Source: JBCBGF01 sp038526915 (GTDB lineage: Bacteria; Pseudomonadota; Alphaproteobacteria; Rhodobacterales; Rhodobacteraceae). Taken from it: DNA of 64,000 nt. The stretch is taken from assembly GCA_038526915.1 (NCBI GenBank), contig JBCBGF010000001.1:372001-436000 (forward strand), written 5' to 3'. The notes beneath the pieces are model-generated. The model made no database searches, was not told the origin of the DNA, and saw nothing but the letters and a program-made list of their open reading frames with translations. Positions 55,024 through 63,992 of the stretch are shown piece by piece; the first letter of the stretch is position 1, and each line of letters opens with the position of its first letter. The position numbers were made by a program, and so were the translations under genes.

Positions 55024-55728
55024 ATGGTCGATCTCTGGGATGGGTTGGTTCAGGCCGCCTGGCTGGTGCTGAGCCTTGACGCAGAGCTTGCGGATATCGC
55101 CCTCCGGTCGCTCTACGTCACCTTGACCGCGCTGTTGATCGCCTGTGCTATCGCCTTTCCCCTCGCCGCATTCCTCGCCGTGCGCCGGTTTCGCTGGCGC
55201 AGGACCGTCATAGCCATCCTCAACGCGCTGATGGGATTGCCGCCGGTGGTCGTGGGCCTTGTGGTCTATGTTCTTCTGTCGCGCTCGGGGCCTTTTGGGG
55301 TGCTGGGGCTGCTTTTCACGCCCACGGCGATGATCATCGCGCAAGTGCTGATCCTTGTGCCGCTGATCGCGAGCATCGCGCATCAGTCACTGCGGGACCT
55401 CTGGCAGGAATACCATGATCTTCTGATCTCTCTGAACGTCACCCAGACGCAAAAGATGCGCACGCTACTGTGGGACGCGCGCCGGGCGCTGTTGACGGCG
55501 GCGCTTGCGGGCTTTGGCCGCGGGATCGGCGAGGTGGGTGCAATCATGATTGTGGGTGGCAATATCGACAATGTCACGCGGGTTCTGACAACGGCGATTG
55601 CGCTTGAAACCGGGAAAGGGGCGTTCGCGCTGGCCCTGGCGCTGGGCTTTGTCCTGATCGGGCTTACGATTGTCGTCAATCTCACCATCCATTGGCTCGG
55701 CCAGACCGAGCGGGAGGGGCGGTGGTGA
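55024..55728 (+). CDS. tupB: Tungstate ABC transporter permease
   Basis: A 234-residue permease with about five or six membrane segments, matching TupB. LRSLYVTLTALLIACAIAFPLAAFLA, the LNALMGLPPVVVGLVVYVLL stretch and the cytoplasmic EAA-like loop (TLLWDARRALLTAALAGFGRGIGEVGAIMIVGGNI) fit the tungstate-type group. The long upstream reading is rejected because MVDLWDGL is the usual start. Gene order tupB-tupC-tupA, with four-base overlaps between each pair, indicates one operon. Tungstate import makes sense next to formate dehydrogenase maturation genes. Confidence 0.88.
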   Translation: MVDLWDGLVQAAWLVLSLDAELADIALRSLYVTLTALLIACAIAFPLAAFLAVRRFRWRRTVIAILNALMGLPPVVVGLVVYVLLSRSGPFGVLGLLFTPTAMIIAQVLILVPLIASIAHQSLRDLWQEYHDLLISLNVTQTQKMRTLLWDARRALLTAALAGFGRGIGEVGAIMIVGGNIDNVTRVLTTAIALETGKGAFALALALGFVLIGLTIVVNLTIHWLGQTEREGRW

Positions 55729-56438
55729 GCGCGCTTTTCCCACTTCATGTCGACCAGGCCGAGACGCGCCGACGCGGCAAACGCCTCGTTGGGCCCATAG
55801 ATATGCACCTGACCGGAACGGGCGCGACTGTGATCATCGGGCCCAACGGATCAGGCAAGACAACACTTCTGAGCCTGTTGCACGGGACAACGCGGCTTCA
55901 CGCTGGGACCATCCGCTGGCAAGTCAGCACCGAGGCCGCCCGCGCGGCGCAGTGTTTCGTTTTCCAGCGCCCGATCCTGTTGCGCCGGAGTGTGGCCGAC
56001 AACATCGCCTACCCCTTGCGCCTGCGCGGGGTTGGTCGAGCCGCGGCATTGGCGCGCGCCAATGAGTGGGCAGAACGCGTCGGCTTGGGCGACATGGCCG
56101 ACCGTCCGGCACCGATGCTGTCGGGCGGCGAACAACAAAAGCTGGCCCTTGCACGCGCGTTGATCACCGATCCTGATGTCCTTTTCCTTGATGAGCCCTG
56201 CGCCGCGCTAGATGGGCGCGCGATGCGCGATATCGAGGGGATCCTGCAGGCCGAAAAGGCCAAGGGCACGCACCTGATCCTGTCCACGCATGACATGGGT
56301 CAGGCGCGCCGCTTGGCCGATGAGGTCATATTCATGTGCGGGGGCCAGGTCGTTGAACATGCCCCGGCGACCACGTTTTTTGAGGCGCCGGGAACACCCC
56401 AGGCGCGGGCTTTCCTGAACGGAGATATCGTCGAATGA
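55725..56438 (+). CDS. tupC: Tungstate ABC transporter ATP-binding protein
   Basis: A 237-residue ATPase starting at a GTG that overlaps the tupB stop. Walker A is GPNGSGKTT at about 39-47, the signature LSGGEQQKLALARA, Walker B VLFLDEPCAALDG and H-loop STHDMGQ. There is no C-terminal regulatory domain of the ModC kind. It ends by overlapping tupA. Confidence 0.9.
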   Translation: MSALFPLHVDQAETRRRGKRLVGPIDMHLTGTGATVIIGPNGSGKTTLLSLLHGTTRLHAGTIRWQVSTEAARAAQCFVFQRPILLRRSVADNIAYPLRLRGVGRAAALARANEWAERVGLGDMADRPAPMLSGGEQQKLALARALITDPDVLFLDEPCAALDGRAMRDIEGILQAEKAKGTHLILSTHDMGQARRLADEVIFMCGGQVVEHAPATTFFEAPGTPQARAFLNGDIVE

Positions 56439-57244
56439 AATGGATTGCTTTAGGTGCCGCTTTGCTCTGGGCCCCGGTTGCGTTGGCGCAGGACACGCTT
56501 CGGATGGCGGTGACGACGTCGTTCCACAATTCGGGCCTCTCTGACATCTTGCTGCCAGAGATCGCCGCCGATCTTGGCCTAGAGGTTCAGCTTTTGGTCG
56601 TGGGGACGGGGCAGGCGCTGCGCCTTGGAGAGGCGGGCGATGTCGATGCGATCCTCGTGCATTCGCGCGCGGCTGAAGAGGCGTTTGTCGCCCAAGGATT
56701 CGGCACCCACCGCCGGGAGATCATGTACAACGATTTTGTGATCATTGGCCCCTCGGAAGATCCCGCCGCGATCGCCCAGGCGGAAACCGCAACCGATGCG
56801 CTCGTGCGGATCAAGGACACCGAGGCCGCCTTTGTCAGCCGCGGCGATGACAGTGGCACGCATAAAATGGAAATCGGTCTCTGGTCGGGCGCGGGCGTCG
56901 ACACGGATGATGTCGGACCGTGGTACAACGCCGTCGGCGCGGGGATGGGCGCGGCGCTCAACACCGCGTCTGGCCTTGATGCCTACATTTTGTCGGACCG
57001 CGCGAGTTGGCTCAATTTCGGCAATCCCGGCAACCTGGCGCTGCTCTTCGCAGGTGATCCGGTGCTGTTTAACCAGTACGCCTATCTGCCCGTGAACCCC
57101 GAGCGTCATCCGCACGTTGCCCATGATCAAGCACTGTCGCTGGAGGCATGGCTGACGTCGCCGCGCGCGGCTGAATTGATCAACAGCTATACGATTTCAG
57201 GCGAAACGCTGTTCGTGTTCAACGCCGAGCCGGCAGACGGCTAG
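56435..57244 (+). CDS. tupA: Tungstate ABC transporter substrate-binding protein
   Basis: A 269-residue periplasmic binding protein with a signal peptide (MKWIALGAALLWAPVALAQ). The TupA family signatures are visible: VTTSFHNSGL near the N-terminus (oxyanion loop), VVGTGQALRLGEAGDVDAILVHSRAAEE, and SRGDDSGTHKMEIGLW. Ligand contacts in TupA come from these loops. Last gene of the tup operon and convergent with the DUF6505 gene. Confidence 0.92.
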   Translation: MKWIALGAALLWAPVALAQDTLRMAVTTSFHNSGLSDILLPEIAADLGLEVQLLVVGTGQALRLGEAGDVDAILVHSRAAEEAFVAQGFGTHRREIMYNDFVIIGPSEDPAAIAQAETATDALVRIKDTEAAFVSRGDDSGTHKMEIGLWSGAGVDTDDVGPWYNAVGAGMGAALNTASGLDAYILSDRASWLNFGNPGNLALLFAGDPVLFNQYAYLPVNPERHPHVAHDQALSLEAWLTSPRAAELINSYTISGETLFVFNAEPADG

Positions 57245-57257
57245 GTCGGTGACACCG

Positions 57258-57734
57258 TCACTCGGGTGCGCCATGCACCGCGAATTGGTCGAGCCCGGCG
57301 GCCTCGGGCTCGATCGCGCGATAGCTCTCGCGCACGCCCGCGTCGGTGAGACTGCGCGATACGGTGAGCAGCGTGTTGGCGTCGTGGTCGGCACAAAGCT
57401 CGACCATCTGCGCGATTTCTTCCTCCGCCACGGGTCGGGCGGCCTCTGGCGATGGCGCGCCATAGTAGGTCACGAAATGCGTTGCGAGCGATTGGATCGC
57501 AGCCTCTCGCTCGGCCTCTGAGATCTCCGTCACGGCGACAAAGGTCACGCGACCCCCGGTTTCAAGCCCGAGCCAGCCATTGGCAAATGCCTGACGTGCT
57601 TTGCCCACCAGATCGCTCTCGCCCCAGTTCGAGAACTCAAACCCGCCTGAGAGACACAGCTCGCCGGTGCGCGCGGGCGAAGCAAAGACCCGGCTGTCGC
57701 TTTCGTCGAAATGGATCGCGCGGGCGAGTTTCAT
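57258..57734 (-). CDS. DUF6505 family protein
   Basis: A 158-residue protein, start MKLARAIHFDESDSRVF behind GGAGGAG. Residues about 22-34 (ARTGELCLSGGFEF) and VGKARQAFANGWLGL match a small alphaproteobacterial family seen in formate dehydrogenase loci. Its function is unknown. It is the last gene of the minus-strand operon that starts with the iron-sulfur protein gene at 61.6 kb, and its start overlaps the ligase-like gene by four bases. Confidence 0.75.
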   Translation of the reverse strand: MKLARAIHFDESDSRVFASPARTGELCLSGGFEFSNWGESDLVGKARQAFANGWLGLETGGRVTFVAVTEISEAEREAAIQSLATHFVTYYGAPSPEAARPVAEEEIAQMVELCADHDANTLLTVSRSLTDAGVRESYRAIEPEAAGLDQFAVHGAPE

Positions 57735-58432
57735 GCAGGCTCCTCCAATAGATCGGTCAGCGGCAGTAGGCGTGTCTCGCCGTCGGTGGTGCGCAACAGC
57801 ATTCCGAAATCTTCGTCGATCCCGACAAACGTGCCGCTTTGCCCCTGGATGGTCACGTCTGCACCCACGCCATGCGCAAGCCCGCGCCATTCAGCGTGAA
57901 CAGGGCGCGGGCCATCGGTTTCCCAACGGTTGATCCAATGAAGCGTGTGCCGCGCCCAAGCCTCCACCAGATGATCGGGTGCCACATCCGCGCATCCTTC
58001 GGCATAAAGCGCAGTGCGTTCTGGTGTAAGGCCCATCTCGGCACTTTCAGGCACCAAAGGCACGGAGAGGGCGACGATGAGCCAGTCGGGCACAGCCGCG
58101 GCATCACGACCGGCCGCCGCGACGCGCAAATTCCCGCAAGACGCGCCATTCACACGGATCGCGCCATCCCACTCTAGATGCACCGACACTTCGGGCGGCG
58201 CGAGTGCGCCCAGCGCATTCTGAAAGCCCACGCCGCACACAGGCAGCATCTGCATCGCTTGGGCCAGTGGCACATCGGGAGCAAAAACCATCGCCGCCTC
58301 AACCACAGCAGGCCCGAGCGCATAGGTCACGAGGCCCGCATCACAGCCAAGCGTGGCCTGCCGCGCGGCTTCGGCCAATGCGTCGGAGATCACGGGTTGG
58401 CCGTGCATGAGGGGCGGGAAGCTGAGGCTCAT
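57731..58432 (-). CDS. Biotin/lipoate ligase-like protein with DUF4444 domain
   Basis: A 233-residue protein whose N-terminal two thirds resemble the biotin/lipoate A/B ligase fold (FPPLMHGQPVISDALAEAARQA; EWDGAIRVNGASCGNLRV) and whose C-terminal about 60 residues (GLAHGVGADVTIQGQSGTFVGIDEDFGMLLR) match DUF4444. The usual ligase lysine loop is not obvious, so it may bind rather than transfer a cofactor. Overlaps with mrp and DUF6505 on both sides show tight cotranscription. Confidence 0.75.
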   Translation of the reverse strand: MSLSFPPLMHGQPVISDALAEAARQATLGCDAGLVTYALGPAVVEAAMVFAPDVPLAQAMQMLPVCGVGFQNALGALAPPEVSVHLEWDGAIRVNGASCGNLRVAAAGRDAAAVPDWLIVALSVPLVPESAEMGLTPERTALYAEGCADVAPDHLVEAWARHTLHWINRWETDGPRPVHAEWRGLAHGVGADVTIQGQSGTFVGIDEDFGMLLRTTDGETRLLPLTDLLEEPA

Positions 58433-59490
58433 GCCGCGCCCTCGTCAATCAGAGTCCGGGCGACAGACTGGAACGCACGCGCTTGTCCGCCATCGGGCTG
58501 GCTAACGGTAATCGGTGCGCCTCCATCGGCGGCGAGCCGGATCTGAAGATCGAGCGGCACCTCGGCCAGAAGAGGCACGCCAAGCTTTTCCGCCTCGGCG
58601 GCGACACCACCGTGCCCGAAGACATGTTCTTCATGCCCACATTGCGAGCAGATATGGGTGCTCATGTTCTCGATCATACCCAAGATCGGGACGTTGAGTT
58701 GCTGGAACATGTCGATGCCTTTTCGGACATCGAGCATGGCCACGTCTTGGGGTGTCGACACGATGATCGCGCCGTCCACGCGGAATTTCTGTGCGAGCGT
58801 CATCTGCACGTCGCCTGTCCCGGGCGGCAGATCGACCAGAAGCACATCCAGCGCGCCCCACTGCACCTGCGTCAGCATCTGCTGGAGCGCCCCCATCAGC
58901 ATCGGCCCGCGCCAGACCACCGCTTGGTCGTCATTGGTCATCAGCCCGATGGACATCATCGTGACGCCATGGTTGCGCATGGGCAGGATGATCTTGCCGT
59001 CAGGCGAAGCGGGCCGCCCGCTGACCCCCAGCATCCGGGGCTGCGAAGGGCCATAGACATCAGCATCCAAAAGCCCCACGCGCCGTCCCATCTGCGCCAG
59101 CGCGCAGGCGAGGTTGGCCGATACGGTGGACTTACCAACACCGCCCTTGCCCGAGGCAATTGCGACGATCCGGTCGATCCCTGGCACCTGCGCCGGGCCC
59201 TTGGGCTCGGCCTGCTTTAGCCCGAGATCCGGCGGGGCGGCTGGCGCGCTGTGGCCCGTCATGACGATGGACACGGTATCGACGCCTGCCACGCCGGTCA
59301 GCGCGGCTTCGGCTGCGTCTTTCACCGGGGCATAGGCGCTTGCCTGGCTCGGTGGCACTTCCATAACGAACCGAACTGCGCCCGCATCGACCTGCAGCGC
59401 CCGAATGATCCCGCTCGCGACGATATCGCCGCCTGCAGGGTCTTCGACGCTTTTGAGTGCGTCCAGGACGACTGTCCGGTCCAGGGCCAA
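58429..59490 (-). CDS. Mrp/NBP35-type iron-sulfur carrier ATPase
   Basis: A 353-residue P-loop protein of the Mrp/ApbC group, which carries [4Fe-4S] clusters to target enzymes. The N-terminal MIP18/DUF59-like domain spans about 1-90. The deviant Walker A is SGKGGVGKSTVSANLA at about 113-128, and the cluster-binding CSQCGHEE pair lies near residue 270. The position among the formate dehydrogenase accessory genes suggests that it serves this enzyme's clusters. Confidence 0.92.
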   Translation of the reverse strand: MALDRTVVLDALKSVEDPAGGDIVASGIIRALQVDAGAVRFVMEVPPSQASAYAPVKDAAEAALTGVAGVDTVSIVMTGHSAPAAPPDLGLKQAEPKGPAQVPGIDRIVAIASGKGGVGKSTVSANLACALAQMGRRVGLLDADVYGPSQPRMLGVSGRPASPDGKIILPMRNHGVTMMSIGLMTNDDQAVVWRGPMLMGALQQMLTQVQWGALDVLLVDLPPGTGDVQMTLAQKFRVDGAIIVSTPQDVAMLDVRKGIDMFQQLNVPILGMIENMSTHICSQCGHEEHVFGHGGVAAEAEKLGVPLLAEVPLDLQIRLAADGGAPITVSQPDGGQARAFQSVARTLIDEGAA

Positions 59491-59493
59491 GGC

Positions 59494-59688
59494 TCAGTCC
59501 CGCCCCTGGATCGTGCCGGTCACCTCGTGCGTCAGCCCGAGCTCTTCAATGGTGATAACGGCCTTGGCGGTATAGCTCTTGTCGCTGCTTTCGGCGCTGC
59601 GCATCGCGTCCTCGATAGCTTGTTGGGATGTGACCCCGACCTGCTTGAGAAACTTTCGCATGGACATGTTGAAATCGTCTTCGCTCAT
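59494..59688 (-). CDS. DUF6494 family protein
   Basis: A 64-residue protein (MSEDDFNMSMRKFLKQVGV start; TSQQAIEDAMR near the middle; LGLTHEVTGTIQGRD end). The family is small and of unknown function, typically found beside formate dehydrogenase genes. A GGAGG site precedes the ATG and three bases separate it from mrp. Confidence 0.78.
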   Translation of the reverse strand: MSEDDFNMSMRKFLKQVGVTSQQAIEDAMRSAESSDKSYTAKAVITIEELGLTHEVTGTIQGRD

Positions 59689-59708
59689 GGCATTCCTCCC
59701 TTAGCTGT

Positions 59709-61643
59709 TTAGTGATCCCGCCGGTTCGACAGGTAATCCTCGGTCGTGCGCGGACGCGGGCGGTCACCACCCTGGAAGGGGGCGTCCGCATTGTGCACTT
59801 GATGCGCCACCCGACAATCGTCGCACATCTGGATCATGGCGAGCTTGCCCGGGGCATCAAACATCGCGTGCCCGGTCAGCTTTTCGGTAATCCGGTCGAT
59901 GGTCGCTTTGGAACCAAACGGTTTGCCGCAAGAGATGCATTCTGCCGGCTCCTCCTCATTCAGCACGACCTGATCGAGGGCCACGTCTTCGAGGTTGAGC
60001 CGAGGCTCGAGGGCAATTGCATCTTCGGGACAGATCTCCACGCAGATCCCGCACTGAAGGCAGGCATCTTCCTGGAAGCGCAGTTGCGGTTTGTCGGGGT
60101 TGTCGCCCAGCGCGCCCGAGGGGCAGAGCGAGACGCAGGACAGGCACAGTGTGCAGGACGAGGTGTTCACCGCTACGGCGCCGTATGGTGCGCCCTCGGG
60201 AAGCGTCAGATGCGTGGCGTCGGGGTTGAGGGCCTTCGCAGCGAGGCGGGCAACTTGTCGCCGGCTGCCCAAAGGCCGCACGGGCGCGTGCTTGGTCAGT
60301 GTTGGGGTGGTGGCGAGGGCCGAGACGAGGGCTTCGGGATCATCGATGTCTAGAAGGACCACCTCGCGGTCCCTTACAAGAGCTTTCGCCAACGCGATCT
60401 CGGCGGCCAACGCATCACGGTCCGCACCCGGGCCGGGGAGGACCGAGATGGCCGAGAACCCGGCGGCGAGGGCCGCGGCGGCTTCCGCATGACCGAACGT
60501 GCCGATGACCGGCAGGGACAGCGGGATCACATCCGCCGGAAGACCGCCAAAGTGCTTGGCCGCAAGGCGCAGAACCTCCGCACCGTGGGCATCATGCGCC
60601 AGAAGCCGCGGTGCGGGCATCCCGGCGTCGCGCGCGGCCTGGGCGAGGGTCTGGATGCGCTGGAGTGTGATGTCGGGGGGCGGCGCGTCATAGGACACAG
60701 CACCTGAGGGGCACGCCGCCGCACACGCCCCGCAGCCCGCACAGACCATGGGATCGATGGAGACGTGGTCGCCCGCCGGGGTGATCGCACCTGTGGGGCA
60801 GAGGTCGAGACAGCGCGTGCATCCGGTCTGGCCCGCGCGTGAATGGGCGCACAGGAGCGGTTCGGTCCGCACATAGAGCGGCTTTTCGAATGTGCCCGTT
60901 AGATGCGAGGCCGCGAGGATCGCCGCCGAAACTGCCGCAGGTCGGCCCGGGTCCGCACGCAGATACCCCTCACGCTTTTCATGAGCCGAAAAGAGCGGTG
61001 TGCCCCCGGACAGGTCGAGCAAGATATCACAGCTTGACTGCCCCCCGTCGAGCGGCGCGGGCAGATCGCCCGAGGGGCCCGGTTGCTGCAAATCGTCGAT
61101 GACCACATCGAACTGGCCCAACGCGCCGGATGCACGACGCAACCGCCCGTAGATAACATCGAACCCGATCGCATCAGGGTCCTCAGCGCCGGGTGGGAGC
61201 AGAACCGTCACGCTCAGATAAGGCGCGAGCGCCCGGGCGGCGTCGAGCGTTACGTCGGGCGCGCCGACGATCAGGCAAAGACCCTCGGAGATGACATCAA
61301 CGCTCTTGGCCGGTGGCGCGGGCAGGGCCGCTTCGGCCATCAGCGCCGACAGGGTCGCAAGCGGTACCGGTGCCGCACCGGACCAGCCCGCAGCGCGCGC
61401 CAGATCGAGGACGGGTGGTGCGTCGAGATCCGCGTCAAGGGCGATGGTCTCAAACAGACGCGGGTCTGCGCTGGAACAAAGAACAGCGTTCTCAACTTGC
61501 ATCGCCGCTAGGGCCGGGGTTGCGTCGATGCCACCGAGGGTCCCGCTGGCCTCCGACACGCCGCCCGCACACATGCGATCCAGGGCCGCGATGTCGTCAT
61601 GCGTGAGCCCCAGACTGGGGCAGATCACGAAATGTGCGGCCAT
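59709..61643 (-). CDS. 4Fe-4S binding protein of formate dehydrogenase locus
   Basis: A 644-residue cytoplasmic protein starting MAAHFVICPSLGLTHDD behind GGGAGGG. Two ferredoxin-type pairs of CxxCxxxCP motifs occur: near residue 270-310 (CTRCLDLCP; CAGCGACAAACP) and near 495-555 (CTLCLSCVSLCP; CLQCGICVEICP). The last 80 residues add a CxxC...CxxC zinc- or cluster-binding tail (ECISCGKP; MCDDCRV). Four [4Fe-4S] clusters could be bound. Related proteins accompany fdh genes and may mediate electron transfer or cofactor assembly. It heads the minus-strand operon. Confidence 0.85.
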   Translation of the reverse strand: MAAHFVICPSLGLTHDDIAALDRMCAGGVSEASGTLGGIDATPALAAMQVENAVLCSSADPRLFETIALDADLDAPPVLDLARAAGWSGAAPVPLATLSALMAEAALPAPPAKSVDVISEGLCLIVGAPDVTLDAARALAPYLSVTVLLPPGAEDPDAIGFDVIYGRLRRASGALGQFDVVIDDLQQPGPSGDLPAPLDGGQSSCDILLDLSGGTPLFSAHEKREGYLRADPGRPAAVSAAILAASHLTGTFEKPLYVRTEPLLCAHSRAGQTGCTRCLDLCPTGAITPAGDHVSIDPMVCAGCGACAAACPSGAVSYDAPPPDITLQRIQTLAQAARDAGMPAPRLLAHDAHGAEVLRLAAKHFGGLPADVIPLSLPVIGTFGHAEAAAALAAGFSAISVLPGPGADRDALAAEIALAKALVRDREVVLLDIDDPEALVSALATTPTLTKHAPVRPLGSRRQVARLAAKALNPDATHLTLPEGAPYGAVAVNTSSCTLCLSCVSLCPSGALGDNPDKPQLRFQEDACLQCGICVEICPEDAIALEPRLNLEDVALDQVVLNEEEPAECISCGKPFGSKATIDRITEKLTGHAMFDAPGKLAMIQMCDDCRVAHQVHNADAPFQGGDRPRPRTTEDYLSNRRDH

Positions 61644-61955
61644 ACTATATCCCTCCCGCTGCACGAAGGTGCAGGTGTAATTTTCGGGCGCGCGTCCGTG
61701 CAAGGTTACACAGAGACAGTCGCCCGCGACAATCGGGCAGGGGTGCGGCGTTATCGCCCGGTTTTGCGAGCGCTGGGCCGAGTTTCTGCAACTGCGAAAA
61801 TTCCCACTGTTTTCATCAGATTAGAGAATTGACGCGCAATCTCAGAGTGTTGTCGTTCTGTCCTGTGCAGAAATGCGCGAAAGGTCGCGGAGCGGCGAAA
61901 CAAATTGCGTCAATCTGGGTTTACATACGATTGTATACCGAAGTGGAGAATGTCC
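61644..61955. other. Divergent promoter region of formate dehydrogenase operons
   Basis: 312 bases between two operons transcribed in opposite directions. It contains no gene but holds both promoters and a GntR-like palindrome (61925-61936). Confidence 0.65.
61925..61936. promoter_or_regulatory. ATAC-4-GTAT operator candidate
   Basis: The inverted repeat ATAC-GATT-GTAT lies 20-31 bases before the DUF3305 start in a locally AT-rich stretch, extended by partial symmetry on both sides. The GTATAC flavour resembles GntR-family sites and the element near acnB. Confidence 0.5.
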
Positions 61956-62522
61956 ATGCCGGTTGGCAAACCCAGAATTCACAGCACGTTGCCCTTGGGG
62001 ATCGTCCTGCGCCGGACACCCGGGGTCACGCAGTGGCAACGCCATGTGTGGCGCGCGCACGCTGTGCTGCCGGGTGCGGGCCCAGCCCACTGGGCTGAGA
62101 TGCGTCGCGACGGGGACGTGGTGGAATACCACGCGGGCACCTTGGAGCTTGAGCTTTTCGGCCCCGATACCGAGGCGTATATCCACGGCCTCCAAGCCCG
62201 TGAGCCGAGCGTCTACATCATCATGCGCCCCACCGGTGACGAGCCGCCGCTGGAGCTTCTGGTCGCCACCGTCTCGCCCTACGAGGCGCAGGACTATGCG
62301 GATAGCGGCGAAGAGATCATCGAAAAGGTGCCCATGCCGGCCAGCTTGCGCGCGTGGGTCGAGGCGTTCGTCGCCGAGCACCATCAGGAAGAGACCTTCG
62401 TCAAACGCAAGCGCGACAAGAAGCGGATCGACCTAGTGCAAGATGGGATCGGCGATGCGCGGCTCGCCACTGCGTCGGACGTCTATGCCTCTCCCGAACG
62501 CTTGCGCCAGAGGCTGCAATGA
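61956..62522 (+). CDS. DUF3305 domain-containing protein
   Basis: A 188-residue protein starting MPVGKPRIHSTLPLGIVL; GGAG lies seven bases upstream. RTPGVTQWQRHVWRAHAVLPG is the DUF3305 signature, and the domain is followed by a helical segment rich in charge (AFVAEHHQEETFVKRKRD). DUF3305 genes are found in formate dehydrogenase loci, just as here, and are thought to assist enzyme maturation. The gene overlaps the DUF3306 gene (ATGA). Confidence 0.85.
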   Translation: MPVGKPRIHSTLPLGIVLRRTPGVTQWQRHVWRAHAVLPGAGPAHWAEMRRDGDVVEYHAGTLELELFGPDTEAYIHGLQAREPSVYIIMRPTGDEPPLELLVATVSPYEAQDYADSGEEIIEKVPMPASLRAWVEAFVAEHHQEETFVKRKRDKKRIDLVQDGIGDARLATASDVYASPERLRQRLQ

Positions 62523-63103
62523 GCGGGTCCGACTTTTGGTCCCGCCGCCGCAAGGCTGTTGCCGCTGAAACCCGCGCTGAGACAGAGCGCGCGTTTGAGG
62601 CCTCCCAGGCGGAGCGAAGCGATGACGACATCCTGGCCGAGCTTGATCTTCCTGACCCCGAGACGGTCGACGACCCCGAGTTGATGCGCGGTTTTCTGAC
62701 CGACGCGGTGCCGCAGCGGATCAAAACCCGCGCGCTGAGGCGTCTGTGGCGGCTCGACCCGGTCTTCGCGAATCTCGACGGGCTGGTGGATTACGGCGAA
62801 GACTTCACCGACGCCGCGACCGTCGTCGAGAACCTGCAAACCGCCTATCAGGTGGGCCGCGGTATGCTGTCGCATCTCGATCATCTGGCCGCGGAAGCCG
62901 AAGCGATCGCAGACCCAGAGCCCGCGACGGACCACGATACCGACATGGCCCCGGACCCAGATAAGAGGATCGCGCCGAGCGCCGAGACCGAGGCTGTGGC
63001 CACAGCAGACACTCAGCCCGATTTGCCCGAACCCGATGACGCTGTGCAGGTATCGCCCAGCCGGCGTCGCATGGCCTTCACCTTCGACACTGCGCCTGTC
63101 TGA
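62519..63103 (+). CDS. DUF3306 domain-containing protein
   Basis: A 194-residue acidic protein. MSGSDFWSRRRKAVAAE at the N-terminus, the LPDPETVDD segment and VPQRIKTRALRRLWRLDPVFANLDGLVDYGEDFTDAA (read in parts) match DUF3306. The last about 70 residues are low-complexity and acidic. It follows DUF3305 with a four-base overlap and precedes the TorD-like chaperone by 10 bases. Confidence 0.83.
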   Translation: MSGSDFWSRRRKAVAAETRAETERAFEASQAERSDDDILAELDLPDPETVDDPELMRGFLTDAVPQRIKTRALRRLWRLDPVFANLDGLVDYGEDFTDAATVVENLQTAYQVGRGMLSHLDHLAAEAEAIADPEPATDHDTDMAPDPDKRIAPSAETEAVATADTQPDLPEPDDAVQVSPSRRRMAFTFDTAPV

Positions 63104-63113
63104 GAGGAACAAG

Positions 63114-63722
63114 ATGAACGCATCCGCCGCAATTCCCCTCGCCTCGGAAGATCGCCAACGCGCTGATCTCTATAACTTTCTTGGGGTTCTCTTGGCCGCG
63201 CCCCCCGATGAGATGATGCTCTCTCAAACGGCCGCGTTGACCGGAGACGAGACCCCCTTGGGCGAGGCTGTGAACACACTGGCCAAGCTCGCCCGGCTCA
63301 CCAAACCCAAGATGGTCGCCCGCGAGTTCAATGCGCTTTTCATCGGGATTGGGCGAGGGGAACTGTTGCCCTATGCCAGCTACTACATGACCGGGTTTCT
63401 CAACGAAAAGCCGTTGGCGCTTCTGCGGCAGGACATGGCGGGCCTTGGGCTTGCCCGTTCGGAGACCGTGTTTGAGCCCGAAGATAACATCGCCAGTTTG
63501 ATGGAGATCATGGGAGCGATGATCGCGGGCCGCTTCGATGCACCCATGACGATCGAAACGCAGCGCGGCTTTTTCAATAAACACATCGCCCCTTGGGCGC
63601 GGGTGTTCTTCTCCGATCTCGAAGCCGCCGAGCATTCGGTGTTCTACGCACCCGTAGGCACACTGGGCCGCACGTTCATTGAGATCGAAACCGAAGCGTT
63701 CCGCCTGGCGGGGGACGCATAA
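63114..63722 (+). CDS. TorD/DmsD-family molybdoenzyme chaperone
   Basis: A 202-residue helical protein starting MNASAAIPLASEDRQRADLYN with AGGAAC upstream. LYNFLGVLLAAPPDEMML is the N-terminal family segment. The central FNALFIGIGRGELLPYASYYMTGFLNEKPL matches the TorD E-P-x-x-S-x-Y region in layout, and EPEDNIASLMEIM resembles the D-H motif area. Such chaperones bind the apo-formate dehydrogenase before cofactor insertion and export. Confidence 0.85.
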   Translation: MNASAAIPLASEDRQRADLYNFLGVLLAAPPDEMMLSQTAALTGDETPLGEAVNTLAKLARLTKPKMVAREFNALFIGIGRGELLPYASYYMTGFLNEKPLALLRQDMAGLGLARSETVFEPEDNIASLMEIMGAMIAGRFDAPMTIETQRGFFNKHIAPWARVFFSDLEAAEHSVFYAPVGTLGRTFIEIETEAFRLAGDA

Positions 63723-63797
63723 GCATTTTCGGGGCGCGTGCGCGCGGCTCGACCCACCGGCGGGTGACCGCCACGACGAAGAAAGGAGGGTCTCTCC

Positions 63798-63992
63798 ATG
63801 ACGCTCAAGACCGACGACCGCAAAGCCGGGCGCCGCGACTTCCTGAAACTGGCCGCGAGTGCCGCCCCTGTGGCGGCTGTGGTTGCGGCCACTGGGGCCG
63901 ACCCTGCGGCTGCGGCCGAACCGGACCTGTCGCAGGACACGCTTCAGGACACCGCGCAAACCCGCGCCTTTTACGAAAGCGCCCGCTTCTAA
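63798..63992 (+). CDS. Small Tat-signal protein of formate dehydrogenase locus
   Basis: A 64-residue protein with a twin-arginine signal (GRRDFLKLAASAAPVAA, residues about 11-27) and a short tail ending ARF. GGAGG precedes the ATG. Tiny Tat-signal proteins of this kind commonly stand between the TorD gene and the formate dehydrogenase alpha subunit gene, so fdh structural genes are expected just beyond the right edge. Confidence 0.85.
   Translation: MTLKTDDRKAGRRDFLKLAASAAPVAAVVAATGADPAAAAEPDLSQDTLQDTAQTRAFYESARF

Noticed and set aside
59709..61643. Iron-sulfur protein as the formate dehydrogenase beta subunit itself
   Set aside because: Length, four CxxCxxxCP motifs spread over 644 residues and the separate operon do not fit an Fdh beta subunit.
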